From Chitinophagaceae bacterium (GTDB taxonomy: Bacteria > Bacteroidota > Bacteroidia > Chitinophagales > Chitinophagaceae), in the NCBI GenBank assembly GCA_903642275.1, contig CAHJWK010000034.1:1-36899 (forward strand): a stretch of 36,899 nt of DNA, written 5' to 3'. Positions 24,390 to 33,900 of the stretch are shown here, piece by piece. The notes below the pieces were generated by a model that searched no databases, was not told the DNA's origin, and saw only the letters and a list, made by a program, of their open reading frames with translations. How positions within the stretch are numbered: position 1 is the stretch's first letter; every line of letters starts with the position of its first letter. The position numbers were made by a program, and so were the translations under genes.

Positions 24390-25817
24390 TCACTTTGTTT
24401 TCTTCATTTCACTTTTAATTTCTGCAAAATTTAAACGTGCGGCGTATTGCTGAAACTCAGGTTGTTGCTGCATTCGGTTCGCATCATTAAAACCTAAGCT
24501 AACCGCTTTAAGCAAATCATTTTTTGTTGTTTCAACTGCCTTGTTTCTTGCATTCAATATCGCAGAAAAATACCAGGCTTCACTGTTGGTTGAATCAGCT
24601 ATTTTATACAACGTAACAAAGTATTGTGCCGGTTGATTTTGGTTGCTGTTTATTAACTGGTTACTGATAGAATAAAACGCTAATGAAAGATAAGCAAGCA
24701 GGCGTTGATACATCTCTCCTTCTGCTATTTTTACTTTTGATTTTGTTTGAAGCGAGCTGATTGTATTTGCCCAGTACTGCATATCAAGCTGCTGAAAATG
24801 CTGCTGGTATTCTGCTTTTTTACTCTGCTCTATCCCAAATAATTTTTGCTGTTGCTGAAACTGCTGCTTATAAGCGACGCTGTTTATAAAGGAAATATCT
24901 TTTTGTTTAAATTGATTTACCGCATCAGTCAATCCGTTCAACATACTTATTGAAAGCCGGCATTCTTCTTCTGCGCGTAACAGATTGTTCGCTTTCATAT
25001 CAGCGCTTAATCTTTTATTACCTGAATCAACATACTTATTTATTGATGAATCGTTTTTAGTAATAAGTTTATTAAACATGGCATCAAGCTGCAAACCTGT
25101 TAACGCTATATTCATAATTTTTGGCGGTGACCATTCGTGTTTGCCATCAAACAAAATTAAATGATGCCTTGTTGATGTTTGATCAAGCTCATTATTCAGT
25201 GCAACAAGATCAGTCATATTCATGTCACCTTTACCGGCAATGCCTGTAAAAGAAAAATTAAAATTACCTGCCTGTACTTCATCAGGCAAACCAGCGCCGC
25301 CAGCAATCACTGCTTTAATTTCAGGATGATGCAATGCTATATAACTTGCCACTTTTGCACCTCCTGAAAATCCACAGGTATAAATCCTGCTCGTATTAAA
25401 TTTTATTTTGCTTCGTGCATCGTTGAACAATGTATTCCAGATATTTTCTGTAGTTGGCCAATTGTTACCATTTTTTGAGTTGTTGCTTCCAATCATTATA
25501 AAGCCAAATACATCTGCCAAAGCTTTATATTTTTTCAATGGCAAAGCGCCATCTGCATGTGGATCAAAAAAATAAATTATTGGTAATGTATTAGCCTTAT
25601 ATTCATGAGGTAAATACAATGCATAAGATTGAGCAGCATCACTTTTACAGGCAACGTTGTTATATAATTTTCCTATTTCAAAAGAATCTTTTGTGCTTGA
25701 AGTTAAGATAGTAGTATCGATAGTATTTTCTGTATCTGTATTTTGCGAAGATTGCCTGTTAGCACAAGCGCTTATACAAAACAAAAATAATAATATTAAA
25801 ATATGGTATGTTTTCAT
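24390..25817 (-). CDS. Lipoprotein with esterase-like alpha/beta hydrolase domain and helical C-terminus
   Basis: 475 residues from the ATG at 25817 (MKTYHILILLFLFCISACAN, lipobox ISAC). The frame continues ten codons upstream. The N-terminal half shows hydrolase features: SYALYLPHEYKANTLPIIYF, then FFDPHADG, the nucleophile elbow TCGFSGGAKVASY (GxSxG) and HHPEIKAVIAGGAG. A candidate acid or His is in LILFDGKHEWSP. This resembles PHB-depolymerase/feruloyl-esterase-like domains. The C-terminal half is Gln-rich and helical, like tetratricopeptide units (LYKIADSTNSEAWYFSAILN). The substrate is unknown. It is divergent from the two-component genes across 157 bases. Confidence 0.75.
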   Translation of the reverse strand: MKTYHILILLFLFCISACANRQSSQNTDTENTIDTTILTSSTKDSFEIGKLYNNVACKSDAAQSYALYLPHEYKANTLPIIYFFDPHADGALPLKKYKALADVFGFIMIGSNNSKNGNNWPTTENIWNTLFNDARSKIKFNTSRIYTCGFSGGAKVASYIALHHPEIKAVIAGGAGLPDEVQAGNFNFSFTGIAGKGDMNMTDLVALNNELDQTSTRHHLILFDGKHEWSPPKIMNIALTGLQLDAMFNKLITKNDSSINKYVDSGNKRLSADMKANNLLRAEEECRLSISMLNGLTDAVNQFKQKDISFINSVAYKQQFQQQQKLFGIEQSKKAEYQQHFQQLDMQYWANTISSLQTKSKVKIAEGEMYQRLLAYLSLAFYSISNQLINSNQNQPAQYFVTLYKIADSTNSEAWYFSAILNARNKAVETTKNDLLKAVSLGFNDANRMQQQPEFQQYAARLNFAEIKSEMKKTK

Positions 25818-25974
25818 ATAGCAGAGACGAGATAAATTATTCATCAATATTAAATATACTACCAGATAAAATTATTACAGGATTAATAAATCAAATTCTG
25901 GCAGAGATTATACTTTACAGATAAAGATTAATAATTATTACCTTACTATTGTTATTATATACTTTGTATTATAA

Positions 25975-26682
25975 ATGGGAAAACAGCTGACTTATATTTT
26001 GGTTGATGATGAAGAGCTGGCATTGTTAAATATTGAAGCCATGGCTGCTGAATTTTCTTTTTTAAAAAAAATTGCTTCCTGCAGTAATGCGATAGAAGGC
26101 CTTGAAACAATTTCCAATTTAAAACCCGATATAGTTTTTGCAGATATTGAAATGCCCGGAATAAGTGGCATAGACATGATAAAAAGTTTGAGTGGAACTG
26201 TTCCGGCGCCGGTATTTATAACCTCGCATCCTGAATTTGCTTTAGATGGATATGAACTGCAGGTGTTTGATTATTTATTAAAACCTGTAAGCAGTGAGCG
26301 TTTTGAAAAATGTGTGTTGCGATTAAAAGAATTTTTTCAATTACGTAATGATGCCTTTGCATTTTCACATGAACAGGAATCGAATTTTATAATTATAAAA
26401 CAAGGTTATGATAAATACAAATTATTAATGAATGAAATTATGTACCTGGAAGCAATGAAGGATTATACCAAAATTGTAACACCCTCAAAAAAATATCTTG
26501 TGCTGGAAACATTCAGCAGCATGCATACAAGGTTACCAACTGAAAAATTTGTAAGAATACATCGCAGTTATATTGTAAATAAACACAGGATTGATTCTGT
26601 TCAAAAAAATAAAATAAATATTCACTCAGAAGAATTGCCCGTAGGAAAATTATATAAACACGCTTTGGATTTTACAAATTAA
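25975..26682 (+). CDS. LytTR-family response regulator
   Basis: 235 residues. Receiver domain 7-122: acidic pair Asp11-Asp12 in LVDDEELALLN, phosphoacceptor Asp57 in PDIVFADIEMPGISG, Thr83 in FITSHPEFALDGYE and Lys103 in DYLLKPVSSERF. The LytTR DNA-binding domain covers about 135-232, with IMYLEAMKDYTKI, KFVRIHRSYIVNKHRID and LPVGKLYK. Such regulators usually bind direct repeats upstream of target genes. It is followed after 52 bases by a sensor kinase gene on the same strand, the probable partner. Confidence 0.95.
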   Translation: MGKQLTYILVDDEELALLNIEAMAAEFSFLKKIASCSNAIEGLETISNLKPDIVFADIEMPGISGIDMIKSLSGTVPAPVFITSHPEFALDGYELQVFDYLLKPVSSERFEKCVLRLKEFFQLRNDAFAFSHEQESNFIIIKQGYDKYKLLMNEIMYLEAMKDYTKIVTPSKKYLVLETFSSMHTRLPTEKFVRIHRSYIVNKHRIDSVQKNKINIHSEELPVGKLYKHALDFTN

Positions 26683-26734
26683 TTTGTTCAATTTTTTTGA
26701 TTGTTTATCTTACTCATTCATATTATAATTCAGT

Positions 26735-28858
26735 ATGAAAAAACTGCTTTTTATAGTTTTTGTATCTTTAAATACAATAACAACAAGCGTTAAATCACAG
26801 GCCCCTGATTTATCAAAATTTAATAACACGAATAATAAAATAAAAGCGTGGCTTGATTACTGCAAAATTTTGCGTTTAAATAAAGATGGCGCAGCTAACA
26901 ATTACATGCTGTTACAAAATGCTGGTTTAAAAGGTTTGCAGCTATTAAAATCTAATGATGATTCAGATAAAGCAAGTTTTAATTTATATGCAGCGCTTGG
27001 ATATTATTACCAGATAAAATTTGACAGTGCTCAGTACTATTTTTATCAAAGCCAGCATAGTGCCCAACTCGCCAAATCAACTAAATTAATTGCCGGCGCC
27101 AGCGAAGCATTAATGAGCCTTAATTTTCAATTGCAGCAATTTGATAAAGTTGATGAATGTAAAAACCTTCTTCAAACTATTGCAGATACTGCAAAAGATA
27201 AATCTATACTGCAGGATATCTATTCTGCTTTCGGCAGTTACTATCAGCAAAAATCTTATTACAGCGCAGCGCAGGATTATTATATCAGGAGTATTCAGTT
27301 GCGCGAAAAAAATGTTGATACAACAACAGATTCAAAAGCGAAATTTGATTATGCTATTCAATGCGACCAGCTTTCCAAGCTTTATCTTAATACACAAATG
27401 GCTGATAAAAGCCTTGCAGCATTAAGACAAGGGCAACGTTTTGGCGATATATCTCCGCTTGTAAATAATCGTTTGCTAAGTTCTTTTGTTGAGGCCTTTA
27501 CAACTTCCGGCAATATTGATTCTGCATTATATTATAATAATCAACTAACGGAAAATACAAAGAACCAATCTTCATTCTCATCGGAACTTGTTTCTTCAAA
27601 TTTGAATATTGCTATATATTATATTGACCACAAACAATATGAGAAAGCACTTCCTTATGCAACTAAAGGAGATTCATTAGCGGCGTTAACGCAGTCTCCT
27701 TTTTTAATCTTCCAGTCACAAATGATAACGGGAAGATATTTACAGGAAACAGGCAAATATGAAAAGTCAATTGCATTATTAAACAAGGCGATTCCCATAG
27801 CACAGCAACTGAATAAAGAGCTTTATTCCAACATACTTAAATACCTGGCGCTTGATTATAAAGGATTAAATAATGCTGCAACATCGTTACAATATTATGA
27901 GCGTTATGTTGATTTGCAGGATACACTTTCAAAAGAAAAATTATCACGAACGTTTGCTGATCTTGAAACGCATTATCAAACAAATGAAAAAGAACAAAGA
28001 ATTGTTTCTCTTAATCAAAAAAATAAGTTAGGTATTCTTGAACTGAAGCAGGCTTCTAACACAAGAAATATCTTAATACTCGGTTTAATAAGCCTGGCAA
28101 TTTTTTCTTTACTGCTTTATCTTATTTATCGCAACAGGGAAAAATTGAATAAACAACTCAGCCTGCAAAAAGCAGAATTGCAAACATTAAATAACCAGCT
28201 TTCAGTTGCAAATGATACTAAGGCAAAATTGTTTGGAATTATCAGTCATGATTTTCGATCGCCGGTTAGCCGTCTTGCACAATTAATGCAATTGCAAAAA
28301 GAACATCCTGAAATTTTGGATGAACAAACAAAGCAAAAGCATGAAGCCAGTATAAAAAAAGCAACCGAAAGTGTTTTGGAAACCATGGAAGATTTGTTGT
28401 TATGGAGTAAAAGCCAGATGCAACAATTTACGCCAAATGATACACCGGTTAATATCAATGATATTGTTTTAAAAGAATCAGATTTTCTTTATTCTGCAAC
28501 AGAAGAAAAAAATATTACGTTGAATAACCAGATTGAATCAAATTATATTCAAACAACAGATGAAAATTTTATTGCTGTTATTATTCGTAATCTTTTACAA
28601 AACGCAATAAAGTATAGTGATGCAAATACTATAATTCTAATTACTGCCGATAAAAATCAATTAAGCATTATTAATAATGCTGCAAACGCTAATGCTGATA
28701 CATTAAATAACCAGTTAAATAGTAAACAGGTTAGCAGTAAAACTTCCGGGCTTGGTTTACAAATTATCAGCGACCTGGCTGCTCAACTTAAATTGAAAGT
28801 ATTTTTTGAAAAGCAGGATGATCAAAATCTTGTCGCAATCATTCAATTTAAAAATTAA
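26735..28858 (+). CDS. TPR-containing sensor histidine kinase (HisKA type)
   Basis: 707 residues. A signal peptide (MKKLLFIVFVSLNTITTSVK) is followed by a large periplasmic region with several tetratricopeptide-like repeats (about 85-420; LNFQLQQFDKVDECKNLLQ, YYSAAQDYYIRSIQLREK). One membrane helix (about 446-465, ILILGLISLAIFSLLLYLIY) and a coiled coil come next. The HisKA box has His505 in IISHDFRSPVSRL. The ATPase domain has the N box NLLQNAIKYS (about 617-626) and SGLGLQIISDLA (about 670). The usual G1 DxGxG box is replaced by SIINNAANAN. LytTR regulators are more often paired with LytS-type kinases, so a HisKA partner is somewhat unusual. Confidence 0.93.
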   Translation: MKKLLFIVFVSLNTITTSVKSQAPDLSKFNNTNNKIKAWLDYCKILRLNKDGAANNYMLLQNAGLKGLQLLKSNDDSDKASFNLYAALGYYYQIKFDSAQYYFYQSQHSAQLAKSTKLIAGASEALMSLNFQLQQFDKVDECKNLLQTIADTAKDKSILQDIYSAFGSYYQQKSYYSAAQDYYIRSIQLREKNVDTTTDSKAKFDYAIQCDQLSKLYLNTQMADKSLAALRQGQRFGDISPLVNNRLLSSFVEAFTTSGNIDSALYYNNQLTENTKNQSSFSSELVSSNLNIAIYYIDHKQYEKALPYATKGDSLAALTQSPFLIFQSQMITGRYLQETGKYEKSIALLNKAIPIAQQLNKELYSNILKYLALDYKGLNNAATSLQYYERYVDLQDTLSKEKLSRTFADLETHYQTNEKEQRIVSLNQKNKLGILELKQASNTRNILILGLISLAIFSLLLYLIYRNREKLNKQLSLQKAELQTLNNQLSVANDTKAKLFGIISHDFRSPVSRLAQLMQLQKEHPEILDEQTKQKHEASIKKATESVLETMEDLLLWSKSQMQQFTPNDTPVNINDIVLKESDFLYSATEEKNITLNNQIESNYIQTTDENFIAVIIRNLLQNAIKYSDANTIILITADKNQLSIINNAANANADTLNNQLNSKQVSSKTSGLGLQIISDLAAQLKLKVFFEKQDDQNLVAIIQFKN

Positions 28859-29197
28859 TCCCGCCTTTTTTTCTTTTGTCGATTTTCTCTATCCATTTGT
28901 CGTTTATAATAGATAACTGATAAAACATGTATCACTTTTATGATAATGATTGAACAGAAAACAATCTTAAGAATCGTTGTACTGATTAAAAAAGTGATAT
29001 GAACAAAGCCTTGCAGAGAAAAGTAAAAGTTGTAGCACAGTACCACTACAACCTTAAGCAGGGATGTAATGCGGGCTTCATTTTATAAATATTGTCATGC
29101 CCGGCATGCTTCATTTCGACATTATTTCTTCAGATTAACAGAAAGAAAACACTGCTTTGTATAACACTCATAATAATCGTTTTAAAAAGTAAAAAAA
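28859..29197. other. 339-base gap without a convincing gene
   Basis: The stretch between the sensor kinase and the first lipoprotein gene holds a GTG-started 63-codon minus-strand frame over 28855-29046, which I do not accept as a gene. A near-palindrome CATGCC-C-GGCATG lies at 29096-29108 and could be a protein-binding site. The 29160-29197 segment is the A-rich leader of the next gene. Nothing else is evident. Confidence 0.5.
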
Positions 29198-29746
29198 ATG
29201 AATCATTTAAAACTACTATTAGCAATCATTTTTGGGATATGTTTATTGCAGGCATGCTTAGGCAATAATTCAGCATACGCGGCAAAGAAAGATGCTGCCA
29301 ATAAAAATGTATCCGGTTCTTCTGCGGCTGATGCAAGCTTCTCCTGTAAAATTGATGGCAGAGATTTTTCAGAAAATAAAAATGACAACTTAGCAAACGC
29401 AGCGTTTAAAACCAGTCCCGGCATTATAAGTTTTGCTTTGGTAAAAATTGATAAGTCGCAAAAGGGCATTCCTGAGCAATTCAAGTTTGTTGTAGCTGAC
29501 CACGGCACTACAACAATGCATAATTCAAATAGCACGGACAATGATAACTATTCTGCATCGTATGGTCCCCGCGATTATAATGATGCTTTTGGATTTAAGG
29601 AGTTAACAGTTACCGTAACTTCTTCAGACGCGTCCGGCATTAAAGGAACTTTTTCAGGAACCCTTATTGACCCGAGAGGTGACAAAAAAATTTCAGTGAC
29701 TGACGGCAAGTTCGATTTACCATGGTCACCTTATTCTACCAAGTAA
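29198..29746 (+). CDS. Lipoprotein, first of three tandem paralogues
   Basis: 182 residues. MNHLKLLLAIIFGICLLQAC is a lipoprotein signal with lipobox LLQAC. A Ser/Asn-rich linker follows, then a beta-rich domain that begins ASFSCKIDGRDFSENK and ends LTVTVTSSDASGIKGTFSGT and KKISVTDGKFDLPW. The C-terminal GTFSG...VTDGKFD signature recurs in the next two genes. It resembles small DUF6252-like lipoproteins of Bacteroidota, in which a SAxxNG segment precedes beta strands; that match is from memory. Function unknown. It begins a run of same-strand genes up to 33719. Confidence 0.82.
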   Translation: MNHLKLLLAIIFGICLLQACLGNNSAYAAKKDAANKNVSGSSAADASFSCKIDGRDFSENKNDNLANAAFKTSPGIISFALVKIDKSQKGIPEQFKFVVADHGTTTMHNSNSTDNDNYSASYGPRDYNDAFGFKELTVTVTSSDASGIKGTFSGTLIDPRGDKKISVTDGKFDLPWSPYSTK

Positions 29747-29872
29747 AAGCAATTAATAAATGCAGATTGACATACAAGTAAATATAAGTTCAGTAAAACT
29801 GCAATTTAATATTCCTTTCTCCCAAGGTAAGATGTCAATAAAAATCAATAAGTCATTTCTTTAAAAAATTAT

Positions 29873-30454
29873 ATGAAACAATTAAACTTATTTCTTCCAA
29901 TCATTTTCTTAGCAGGTCTATTTTTTGCATGTTCCGGAAGTAATACATCGAATAAAAACAATAGCAATATTTCTGATGCTTCACAGCCTTCCAATACTTC
30001 GGGTAAGGCAAGTTTCTCCGCAAACGTTGATGGGGTAAATATTAGTGGTGGTGAAATTGATAACATGCAAATACAGAACACCGCTTTCATTTACCCAACC
30101 GCTGATAACAGCGGGAAGCGGTTATTATTTTTTCTTCGTTCTGATAAAAATGGCGATGTTGTTTACTTTTTCAGGTTTTCTGTTCCTGACAAAACCGGCA
30201 CTTTTACTAAGAAAGACAGTGATGACAAACCCTTCAGTATTACACTTGATTTTCTTGGTGGTGATAATTCCCGCTATAATGCAGATGATGTCACTGTAAA
30301 TATTATTTCTGTTACCGCATCAAAAGTAACAGGAACTTTTTCCGGAAAATTTACTTTAAGTGTTGATACGCCACGTGGCGTTAAAAAAGAGGTAACAGTA
30401 ACAGATGGCAAATTTGATATTCCTTTTTCCACAGGAAATGTAAGGCCTGAATAA
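29873..30454 (+). CDS. Lipoprotein, second of three tandem paralogues
   Basis: 193 residues. The signal ends with lipobox LFFAC (MKQLNLFLPIIFLAGLFFAC), followed by an Asn/Ser-rich linker. The domain opens KASFSANVDGVNISGGEIDN and closes with VTVNIISVTASKVTGTFSGK and KEVTVTDGKFDIPF. It aligns by eye with the genes before and after it; all three keep the GTFSG or GKFSG turn and the final VTDGKFD or ITDGSFD strand. It also contains RLLFFLRSDKNGDVVYFFRF. The 126-base gap before it is AT-rich with no recognised element. Confidence 0.82.
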   Translation: MKQLNLFLPIIFLAGLFFACSGSNTSNKNNSNISDASQPSNTSGKASFSANVDGVNISGGEIDNMQIQNTAFIYPTADNSGKRLLFFLRSDKNGDVVYFFRFSVPDKTGTFTKKDSDDKPFSITLDFLGGDNSRYNADDVTVNIISVTASKVTGTFSGKFTLSVDTPRGVKKEVTVTDGKFDIPFSTGNVRPE

Positions 30455-30486
30455 AATAAATTAAGCGATTTTTTAAAAAGAAGTAT

Positions 30487-31074
30487 ATGAAACAAAAAAG
30501 ATTTATTACAACAGTTATACTTTCTGCAATTTTATTTATTGCCTGCTCAAACAACAATGTAAAATCTTCCGGGAAAGAAGATAATCCTACTTCAACTTCA
30601 TCAGGTTCTGGTGACAGCACTTATAGCGGAGATAACAGTTTCGCTTACACTATTAATGGGCATCACATTTCCATAAAAGATTTTATGCATGATGGAGATG
30701 GCAAAAACTGGATGGCGCTGTTTTTAAACGAAGTAAAAAATAATGCAGATAATGGAATGATAAAAGTGGAAGTTACCAATGAGCTTACAAAAGAAGTTTT
30801 CAAATTGTCTGTCGCAAATAGCGGGTCTTCCACTATCAATCACTCGAGTACATCGCTTTCAAATTTTGCGTATAAAAAAAGTAATGAAGCAACTTACATG
30901 TCGTCAGGTTATAAAAATTATTATGGCGATTCTGTAACGGTAAGTATTACTGCAATTAATGCAACAAGAGTTTCAGGAAAGTTTTCCGGTAAATTTTTAT
31001 CTGATGATAATAAGCCAATTCCCCTTGAGATAACAGATGGCAGTTTTGATGTTGCATTTACCAAAGACAATTAA
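30487..31074 (+). CDS. Lipoprotein, third of three tandem paralogues
   Basis: 195 residues. The signal MKQKRFITTVILSAILFIAC has lipobox LFIAC. The linker is Ser/Gly/Asp-rich. The domain begins SFAYTINGHHISIKDFMHDG and closes with VTVSITAINATRVSGKFSGK and PLEITDGSFDVAF, equivalent to the two preceding genes. The order of strands is the same but the sequence is quite diverged, so the duplications are old. It starts 32 bases after the second paralogue and is followed after 15 bases by the HExxH protein gene; an operon is likely. Confidence 0.82.
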   Translation: MKQKRFITTVILSAILFIACSNNNVKSSGKEDNPTSTSSGSGDSTYSGDNSFAYTINGHHISIKDFMHDGDGKNWMALFLNEVKNNADNGMIKVEVTNELTKEVFKLSVANSGSSTINHSSTSLSNFAYKKSNEATYMSSGYKNYYGDSVTVSITAINATRVSGKFSGKFLSDDNKPIPLEITDGSFDVAFTKDN

Positions 31075-31089
31075 AGTTGCTTTATAATT

Positions 31090-31959
31090 ATGAAAGCTAT
31101 AATCAAAATATCATTGCTTGTTTCAATCTTTACCTGCAATCTTTATTGCTTAAGAGCGCAATACCAGGATAGCATCTTGCAAAATAAAAAAGCAATTGAT
31201 ACAACACTTCTTAATGAGCATCTTGATTCATTAAATGATTTTCCTAAAACTTATTATACGCCTGGTTATAAAATAAGAGCAACTGCTCTTCAAAATCTTA
31301 TTAAAGAATACATAGGTTTTTATCAATCCAAATTTCCTGCACATCATTTTAATGTTCCGTTGTATGTTTTAGATAGTAATGATTGGAAAGAAGATTTATT
31401 TGCTGCTCCGTATGCTTTACCTAATTACCTGCCGGGGAATAACATCATTGTAATTGGCGCTGAAAAAAATGCGCTTGCAAAACTATCTGGTGTGCCGGTA
31501 ACAACAACATCTGATAGTATAGTTTCAGGGTATGATTATGTTGCCATACATGAGTTAGGGCATTATTTTTTTATCACACTTAATAAAACAAGAACAGATA
31601 AAAAATGGTTTGATGAATTTCTTGCAAATTATTTTTTAGTGAGTTTCATTGTTGAGAAAAAAACGGATGTTGTAAAACAATGGCAGCACATGATTGATGA
31701 TAATGATAAAAATGCACCGGCACATAGAACACTGCAGGATTTTGAAAAACTTTACGACCAGGTAGGTCCTCCGAATTATGATTGGTATCAGAAAAAATTT
31801 ATGAAGCTATGTTTTTTATTATACCTTAAGCTTAAAACAAAGCTTATAACAGAGGTAATTGAAAATTATAAACCAGGTGGGAAAAATCTTGATGCACTTA
31901 CGTTAATGAAAACGATTGCTCCAACAGTAATGAGCAAATGGCTTAAAGAAATGCAATAA
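31090..31959 (+). CDS. Exported protein with gluzincin-like HExxH motif
   Basis: 289 residues with a signal peptide (KAIIKISLLVSIFTCNLYCL, cleavage near LRAQ). VAIHELGHYFFITL (151-164) gives His154, Glu155 and His158 of a zinc metalloprotease motif. WFDEFLANYF (173-182) follows with Glu176, 18 residues after the second His, a spacing suitable for a third zinc ligand in gluzincins. A preceding segment NNIIVIGAEKNALAKL may be the edge strand. The whole protein does not match a family that I can name. Proteolysis in the periplasm or at the surface is inferred. It lies in line with the three lipoprotein genes. Confidence 0.75.
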   Translation: MKAIIKISLLVSIFTCNLYCLRAQYQDSILQNKKAIDTTLLNEHLDSLNDFPKTYYTPGYKIRATALQNLIKEYIGFYQSKFPAHHFNVPLYVLDSNDWKEDLFAAPYALPNYLPGNNIIVIGAEKNALAKLSGVPVTTTSDSIVSGYDYVAIHELGHYFFITLNKTRTDKKWFDEFLANYFLVSFIVEKKTDVVKQWQHMIDDNDKNAPAHRTLQDFEKLYDQVGPPNYDWYQKKFMKLCFLLYLKLKTKLITEVIENYKPGGKNLDALTLMKTIAPTVMSKWLKEMQ

Positions 31960-31975
31960 CCAAAATGTATTTAAC

Positions 31976-33179
31976 ATGCAATCAGCTAATCTTGTAAGCC
32001 CTCTTAAACAAACGCAGCGTGTTGCTATTGTTGATATACCTCGTGCTTATGCTTTATTAGGTGTTGCCATTATTAATTACACAAGTTTTAAAAATAGCGA
32101 ATCTTCAAATGGAAGTTCTATTGATGCGGTTTTAAGATTTATATCAATTTATATTTTTATCATAAATCAGCATTGCTGTTAAGCATATTGTTTGGATATG
32201 GTTTTGCAGTGCTTATAAACAATCTCCAATTAAAAAATTATAACACCGTTTCTTTTTTTGCAAGGCGTATGTTCTGGTTATTTGTAATCGCTTTTACCAA
32301 TTCTTTATTTTTTGGTGGCGACATTTTAAAAAGCTATGCCGTTTTGGGTATTGTGCTTTTATTGTTTCGCCACGCATCAACCAAAACCATTCTTATAGCT
32401 GCTATTATTTTGCTTGTGTTGGTTCCGTTAAGTTCAGGTTATACACGTTTCGTTGCATCAATGTTACCCATTGAAAATATTGACAAAATGCAACCATTAT
32501 TTTCAAGTCATCATTTAACCGATGTGCTGAAATACAATTTAACTGATTCGTATGTAATGCAGTCAACATGGGCGTTCTACGCCATCTTCGTTCAGCATGT
32601 TATGTTGTGTTGTTTTTTATGGGGAATGTATTTCCAGCGCATTAATTTTTTTGAAAATTTATCAGTCAATAAGAAATATATCAGGCGCATGTTTTGGTTC
32701 TCTGTTCCGGCTTTTGCAGCATCAACTTTAATAACAATTGCTGAACAAAAAATTCCGTAGCTTTTAAAGTATTATAACTTCTTATTATATCATTTATATG
32801 CGGAATGGTTTTCTTTATGTCAGCAGTTACGTGGCTATATGTTTCAGGAAAATTGATACGTATTTTTCACGCACTGCAATATTATGGTAAGATGACATTG
32901 ACGAATTATATCGTTCAAAACATCATTGCTTTTTTTATGTTTTCAGGAATGGGTTTATCAATCGGAAGTACTTATCCCTACTGGTTTTATTTTCTGTTAG
33001 CAGTTATCATTTTTATAATTCAAATATTTATAAGCAGGTATTGGCTGACGCGATTTAATTATGGACCTGTTGAATGGCTCTGGCGTGAATTAAGTTATGG
33101 AAGAAAGTTATTTTTTAAGAAAAACCATCAAAATAATTTAATCGTAAAAGCAGGTAATACAATAACGGACACTAAATAA
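31976..33179 (+). pseudogene. DUF418 membrane protein, broken by frameshifts and a stop
   Basis: Three fragments make one DUF418 protein. Fragment 1 (31976-32182) has QRVAIVDIPRAYALLGVAII, the N-terminal DUF418 motif. Fragment 2 continues in another frame (FYHKSALLLSILFGYGFA) to a stop at 32758-32760. Fragment 3 (from about 32778 to 33179) holds the C-terminal signature YYGKMTLTNYIVQNIIAF. The first shift is explained by one T missing from the run 32154-32158, the second by one A missing from the run 32747-32752. After the second repair a TAA at 32775-32777 still interrupts the frame, so a point mutation or another indel is also needed. DUF418 proteins are multi-pass membrane proteins of unknown role. 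Confidence 0.85.
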
Positions 33180-33203
33180 TTAATCAGAATTACTAAACAA
33201 CGA

Positions 33204-33719
33204 ATGAAAATTATATTATTGTCCTTAAGCGTTTTAATTGGAGTGTTAATCGGTTTCTTTTTATCAAATCAATTAAAGACCAAACATTAATCTGCTGTTA
33301 AGCGAAAAGAAAATGCGCAATCAGCAGATTCAATAAAATGGCAATGGGCAGATAGTCTTGATGCCGTAAAAGCCTCACCGCAAAATCATCGTGTAATATT
33401 TGAAAATGATAAGATAAGAATACTTGAAGTTATATTAAAACCATACGAGTTCGAGAACATGCATACACACCGTTTGTCAAGCGTTATGTTTGGCAATAAT
33501 AATAGCGATACATCCAGCTTCGAGATTATATATTACCGTTATGGTTATGATTCAGTCAACCATAGATATTTTATAAGAGACAGTATTAAGCAACATAGTG
33601 ATGCTGAAAATACTAATCAACCTGATACAGGTTATCTTATGAAACCTGAAGGTCCGCACAGGATTAAAAATCTTAGTAATGTAACTATTGATGTTTATAG
33701 AGTTGAATTTAAAAAGTAA
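33204..33719 (+). pseudogene. Cupin-like exported protein with in-frame stop
   Basis: An ATG at 33204 starts a membrane or signal segment (KIILLSLSVLIGVLIGFFLS), then a TAA at 33288-33290 breaks the frame. The same frame then runs open to 33719 with DSIKWQWADSLDAVKASPQN, VIFENDKIRILEVILKPYE and NMHTHRLSSVMFG. The last two are the motif of small Bacteroidota cupin proteins in which MHTHR supplies metal ligands. The restored length is 171 residues. No suitable start exists between the stop and residue 86, so the gene is probably dead, unless the TAA is a sequencing error. It lies 24 bases after the broken DUF418 gene. Confidence 0.8.
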
Positions 33720-33900
33720 CGGGTTTGTTCCGGTAAACTTCTGACGATTTTTAACTACTGTTTGTCGGTTTCTTTTAAGCTGAGGCCTTTTCAAGAACAT
33801 CTTTACAATAGAAATTTATAATTCTATTGCTAATTATTGGCAAAATAAAAAAGTAACTGCCTGCTTAATCAATCTTATAACAATCACAAACAATTAATTT

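Noticed and set aside
28855-29046. 63-codon minus-strand frame with a hydrophobic stretch and basic end
   Set aside because: GTG start without supporting signal, overlaps the kinase stop by four bases, and AT-rich intergenic DNA easily gives Ile/Phe/Lys-rich frames.
32173-32760. Independent membrane protein gene
   Set aside because: Its apparent start is an internal TTG; the sequence continues the DUF418 fragment before it and the one after it when single bases are restored.
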